This document shows, one piece after another, positions 61,441 through 64,000 of a DNA stretch of 64,000 nucleotides. A program made the translations under genes and the position numbers. The notes beneath the pieces are model-generated. The model worked only from the letters and a program-made list of their open reading frames with translations, ran no database searches and was not told the DNA's origin. The stretch covers positions 50,349,001 to 50,413,000 of the forward strand of contig OX344765.1 in NCBI GenBank assembly GCA_947034895.1, read 5' to 3'. Origin of the DNA: Rhytidiadelphus loreus (Eukaryota; Streptophyta; Bryopsida; Hypnales; Hylocomiaceae). Each line of letters opens with the position of its first letter. Positions within the stretch are counted from its first letter, which is position 1.

Positions 61441-62088
61441 GCCTTGATAAATTATTTGTGAATAAAAGAAGTTTTTGAAGTTAATCAATCTGTAAGCGAG
61501 ATTTTGTTAACATTACATGTTTTTTGGCCTGCCTAAAGGCCGTTTTAAGCTGGGTTTTTTAAATTAAATTTAAAAAAAAAATTTCATACAATATAGGCTG
61601 GCCAAAAAATATGTAATGGATTGATGACTAGTTAATTTTTCATGTTAGGGATTTAGTGAGAATATTGTATGTTAGTCAAGTTATCAAATGTTTGTGATTG
61701 AAATAGAATGACAGATTGACGAGACTTGTGTAGGATAAAATATCGGCAAGATCTTGTGTTGTATGTTAGAATCTATGTATATGAACCTTGACATGATTGC
61801 ATTGGACAAATAGACAAACTGGAAAAGGAACTAGTGAATATTTGATTTAGTAAAAGCAAACAAGGCCAAATTGACATGTTGTAAATATTGGTTGCTAATA
61901 CCAAAGATGAATAGACTTTGTAATTCAGTTAATCACTAAGAAAGGTCTAGTTGGCTCATTGACAATTAACCTCTTTGTGTAATTAACTAATTGACTTGTT
62001 AATGGAGCATAGAAAAAGAAAGAATTTAAGACTAATAACTAGAGTATAATTAAGAAGAATGAACATTAACTTTTGTATACTATGAGCT
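61441..62088. other. AT-rich spacer, nothing recognised
   Basis: No gene or repeat boundary could be supported. Confidence 0.4.
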
Positions 62089-62340
62089 CACTAGTAGAAA
62101 AAATCATGTTCAAATCAACAACTGTAGACAAAAAAGTGTTGATTTTAGTTGTTGATTTGGACATTCTATAACTAAAAAGTGTTGATTTGGACGTCCAAAT
62201 TGACACTTTTTAGTTGTCTTCTAACAAAAAAAATGTTAAATTTGTTGTTAATTTAAACTAGAAAGTGTTGATTTTCAACAAAGAAGTGTTGAATTTTTTT
62301 GTTGATTTGGACTTCAACAAAATGAAATTTAAAAAAAAAG
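62089..62340. mobile_element. Left end of a CACTA-type element
   Basis: It starts CACTAGTAGAAAAAATC, then carries many copies of GTGTTGATTTGGAC-like motifs in both orientations, as in the foldback copy at 58473. No matching right end was found before the window ends, so it is either truncated or part of a longer element. Confidence 0.5.
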
Positions 62341-62487
62341 GTTAGCCAATGAATAGTCGCCACATGGCAACCGCCACTTAGACGGCCTTGAGGGGTCTAG
62401 CCAACCAATGGACAACCACCACCTAGGCAACCCCAAGGGGTCCAACCAAAATGGACAACCACCATGTGGCGGTCCTCAATACCATGC

Positions 62488-62565
62488 GTGTGGGTGAGGG
62501 CTTAAGGGTTTGAACCTTGCACCTCTTGCTTGAAGTTCAAGGCTCTTGCCATTGCACCACACACC
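62488..62565 (-). other. tRNA-derived SINE-like pol III promoter
   Basis: On the complement strand TGGTGCAATGGCAAGAGCC (A-box type) is followed about 35 bp later by GGTTCAAACCC (B-box type). The T-arm pairs (AAGG with CCTT around the TTCAAAC loop), but the anticodon arm is imperfect. I read this as a tRNA pseudogene or a SINE head rather than a working tRNA gene. Confidence 0.45.
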
Positions 62566-62628
62566 ATGTAAAGTGACTACAAAGGGCTTTTTATTTATTT
62601 ATTTACTTTTTTTCTCTAATTTTTAAAG

Positions 62629-62979
62629 TCAGCAAACTTTGGATCCCATTTTCATACAGTAATCAACTTTTTTGAAAAAACTTTGAACTATGAAAAGTTG
62701 AATAATCAAGTTAAATTTCATCTCCAAAAATCCGTTTGAGATTTGAAGCTTTCAATAAAAAGTTATGAGCCAAAATCAGACTATAGGTTAAAAAATGTAA
62801 GAGAAAATGACTTTTCAAACATACACTCTAATTTTGGCTTATAACTTTTGATTGGAGGCTTCAAATCTCAAACGGATTTTTGTACATGAAAGTTAACTTG
62901 ATTTTTCAACTTTTCTATATTTGAAGTTTGTTCAAAAAACTTGTTTTATTATATGAAAACGACCTCCAAAGTCTGATGA
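62629..62979. mobile_element. Hairpin MITE, same family as 10163-10550
   Basis: The left arm starts GTCAGCAAACTTTGGA. The right arm ends with its imperfect complement TCCAAAGTCTGATGAT. The inner arms contain AAATCCGTTTGAGATTTGAA and its complement. Non-coding. Confidence 0.75.
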
Positions 62980-63880
62980 TCTCAAAAATACTACATTATG
63001 AATGTTTAAGTTAAATTAAAAAGTTCCATAATACATAGAAGTGCAATCATGATGATATAAACATTGTTCAAATGATGAAAATTTATTTGAAAAATTTATA
63101 AATTGAAATGAAAAAAAATGAATACAATTAATGAATACAATAAATGAAAATCTACAAAGAAAGGTAGTTCATTGAAATTGTGCCATAATACTAATTACAA
63201 TGTAAATATCCAAAAAAATAAAGCCTAAAGATAACACATGCATTGATCACAAGTAGCAAAAATTATTACATTGCATGAATAAGGAGGTTTACAATAGTAG
63301 ATTTAATAAACCAAAAATTATACAACATGAGGATAGAGTTTATAATTCATTTGATTACAATTTTTGATGTCATATGTATTAAACACACTTGTATTGACTA
63401 AGACATTCATTGTATTGTTTTAGTGAAGATTTTGAAGTGTTCAATGGTAAATTTGTTATTAATCCTTGAAGGTTGGAGGTAGTTTGGAAGAAGAAAAGTC
63501 TAAAACCACCAATATGTAATGCATTGTCTAAAATTAAAAATTAAAATATTTTTTTTAATTCAACCTATACAAAAGTATATTAAATAAATAATTTAATGTG
63601 TAGCAAAAATTTAAAATTATATGCTCACGTGGATTGAAAGATTATACTATTTTTAGAAAAGAAAATTATCCTCGTTCAATCTTGCCAAACAACATCAATA
63701 AACTTTGAGAGCCGTTTTGAAGTAAAATTTTTGGTTCACACAAAAATGAGTATGTTGAACATTCATAAATATATGATATTAGGTCTATCCATTGCATCAT
63801 ATACACTTGTATATGTTTTAAACATGAACAAATAGTTATTTATTTCCGATTTTCAATCTTTGTCACTTGTTTTTTAAATC
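62980..63880. other. AT-rich spacer, nothing recognised
   Basis: Only AT-rich sequence with no supportable ORF or repeat. Confidence 0.4.
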
Positions 63881-64000
63881 ATTAAAGTTTGGGGGCTGTT
63901 TTCTTATAGTATAGTACCTTTTTTCAAAAAAATTCAAACTAATAAAAGTTGTGAAATCAAGTTAAGTTTCATCTCCAACAATCCGTTTGTGATTTTGAGT
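63881..64000. mobile_element. Left arm of another hairpin MITE, cut by the window end
   Basis: The sequence from about 63881 follows the left arm of 62629-62979, including AAAGTTGTGAAATCAAGTTA and ATCCGTTTGTGATTTTGA. The other half would lie beyond 64000. Confidence 0.6.

Overview
The window is nuclear DNA of a streptophyte. Two conserved intron-containing genes, a splicing-associated ESS2/DGCR14 protein and a sugar transporter of the plant pGlcT/SGB1 family, occupy the first 9 kb. The remaining 55 kb is mostly transposon-derived. GT-AG introns, CACTA-type foldback elements and a full-length Ty1/copia element fit a plant. The two large unusual ORFs are of kinds I associate, from memory only, with non-seed plants, so a bryophyte, lycophyte, fern or charophyte is more likely than a seed plant, but this is not proven.

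Layout: 557-2486 (+) ESS2-like gene, two exons. 4778-8928 (-) SGB1-like transporter, 13 exons, whose phases I closed into a 513-residue protein; the two genes are convergent. 10163-12530 holds a hairpin MITE and a TTAA-flanked piggyBac-like MITE. 12531-13202 (+) is an unrecognised acidic ORF. 13189-17352 is a large non-coding repeat, element A. 17359-19638 (+) is a pogo/Tigger-type transposase broken by two TAG codons. 20.9-23.7 kb holds small MITEs. 23777-31496 is a nested stack: a second piggyBac-like MITE is split by a hAT-like MITE, itself carrying a CACTA foldback, and by a complete copia element with identical LTRs.

31.5-48.1 kb is the most unusual part. A DUF7869-like protein frame with one TGA lies on the minus strand (33783-37019). 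A 1,454-codon plus-strand frame with one TAA (43729-48093) carries a ParB/DGQH-like segment followed by what looks like a degenerate adenine-methyltransferase fold. The two diverge from a 6.7-kb spacer with a 65-bp minisatellite and a GC-rich island holding three stacked hairpins. A cluster of a 10-bp palindrome lies beyond the 3' end of the minus-strand frame. These may be parts of one large, undescribed DNA transposon, but I found no terminal repeats or target duplication to prove it.

48.1-55.8 kb has no gene I can support. 55792-61440 is element B, a diverged relative of element A carrying nested CACTA hairpins. 61.4-64 kb holds a CACTA end, a tRNA/SINE-like promoter and hairpin MITEs. All six nonsense codons that break the four transposon-derived frames can be explained by one C-to-T change each; the four TAGs all fit CAG (CHG) sites.
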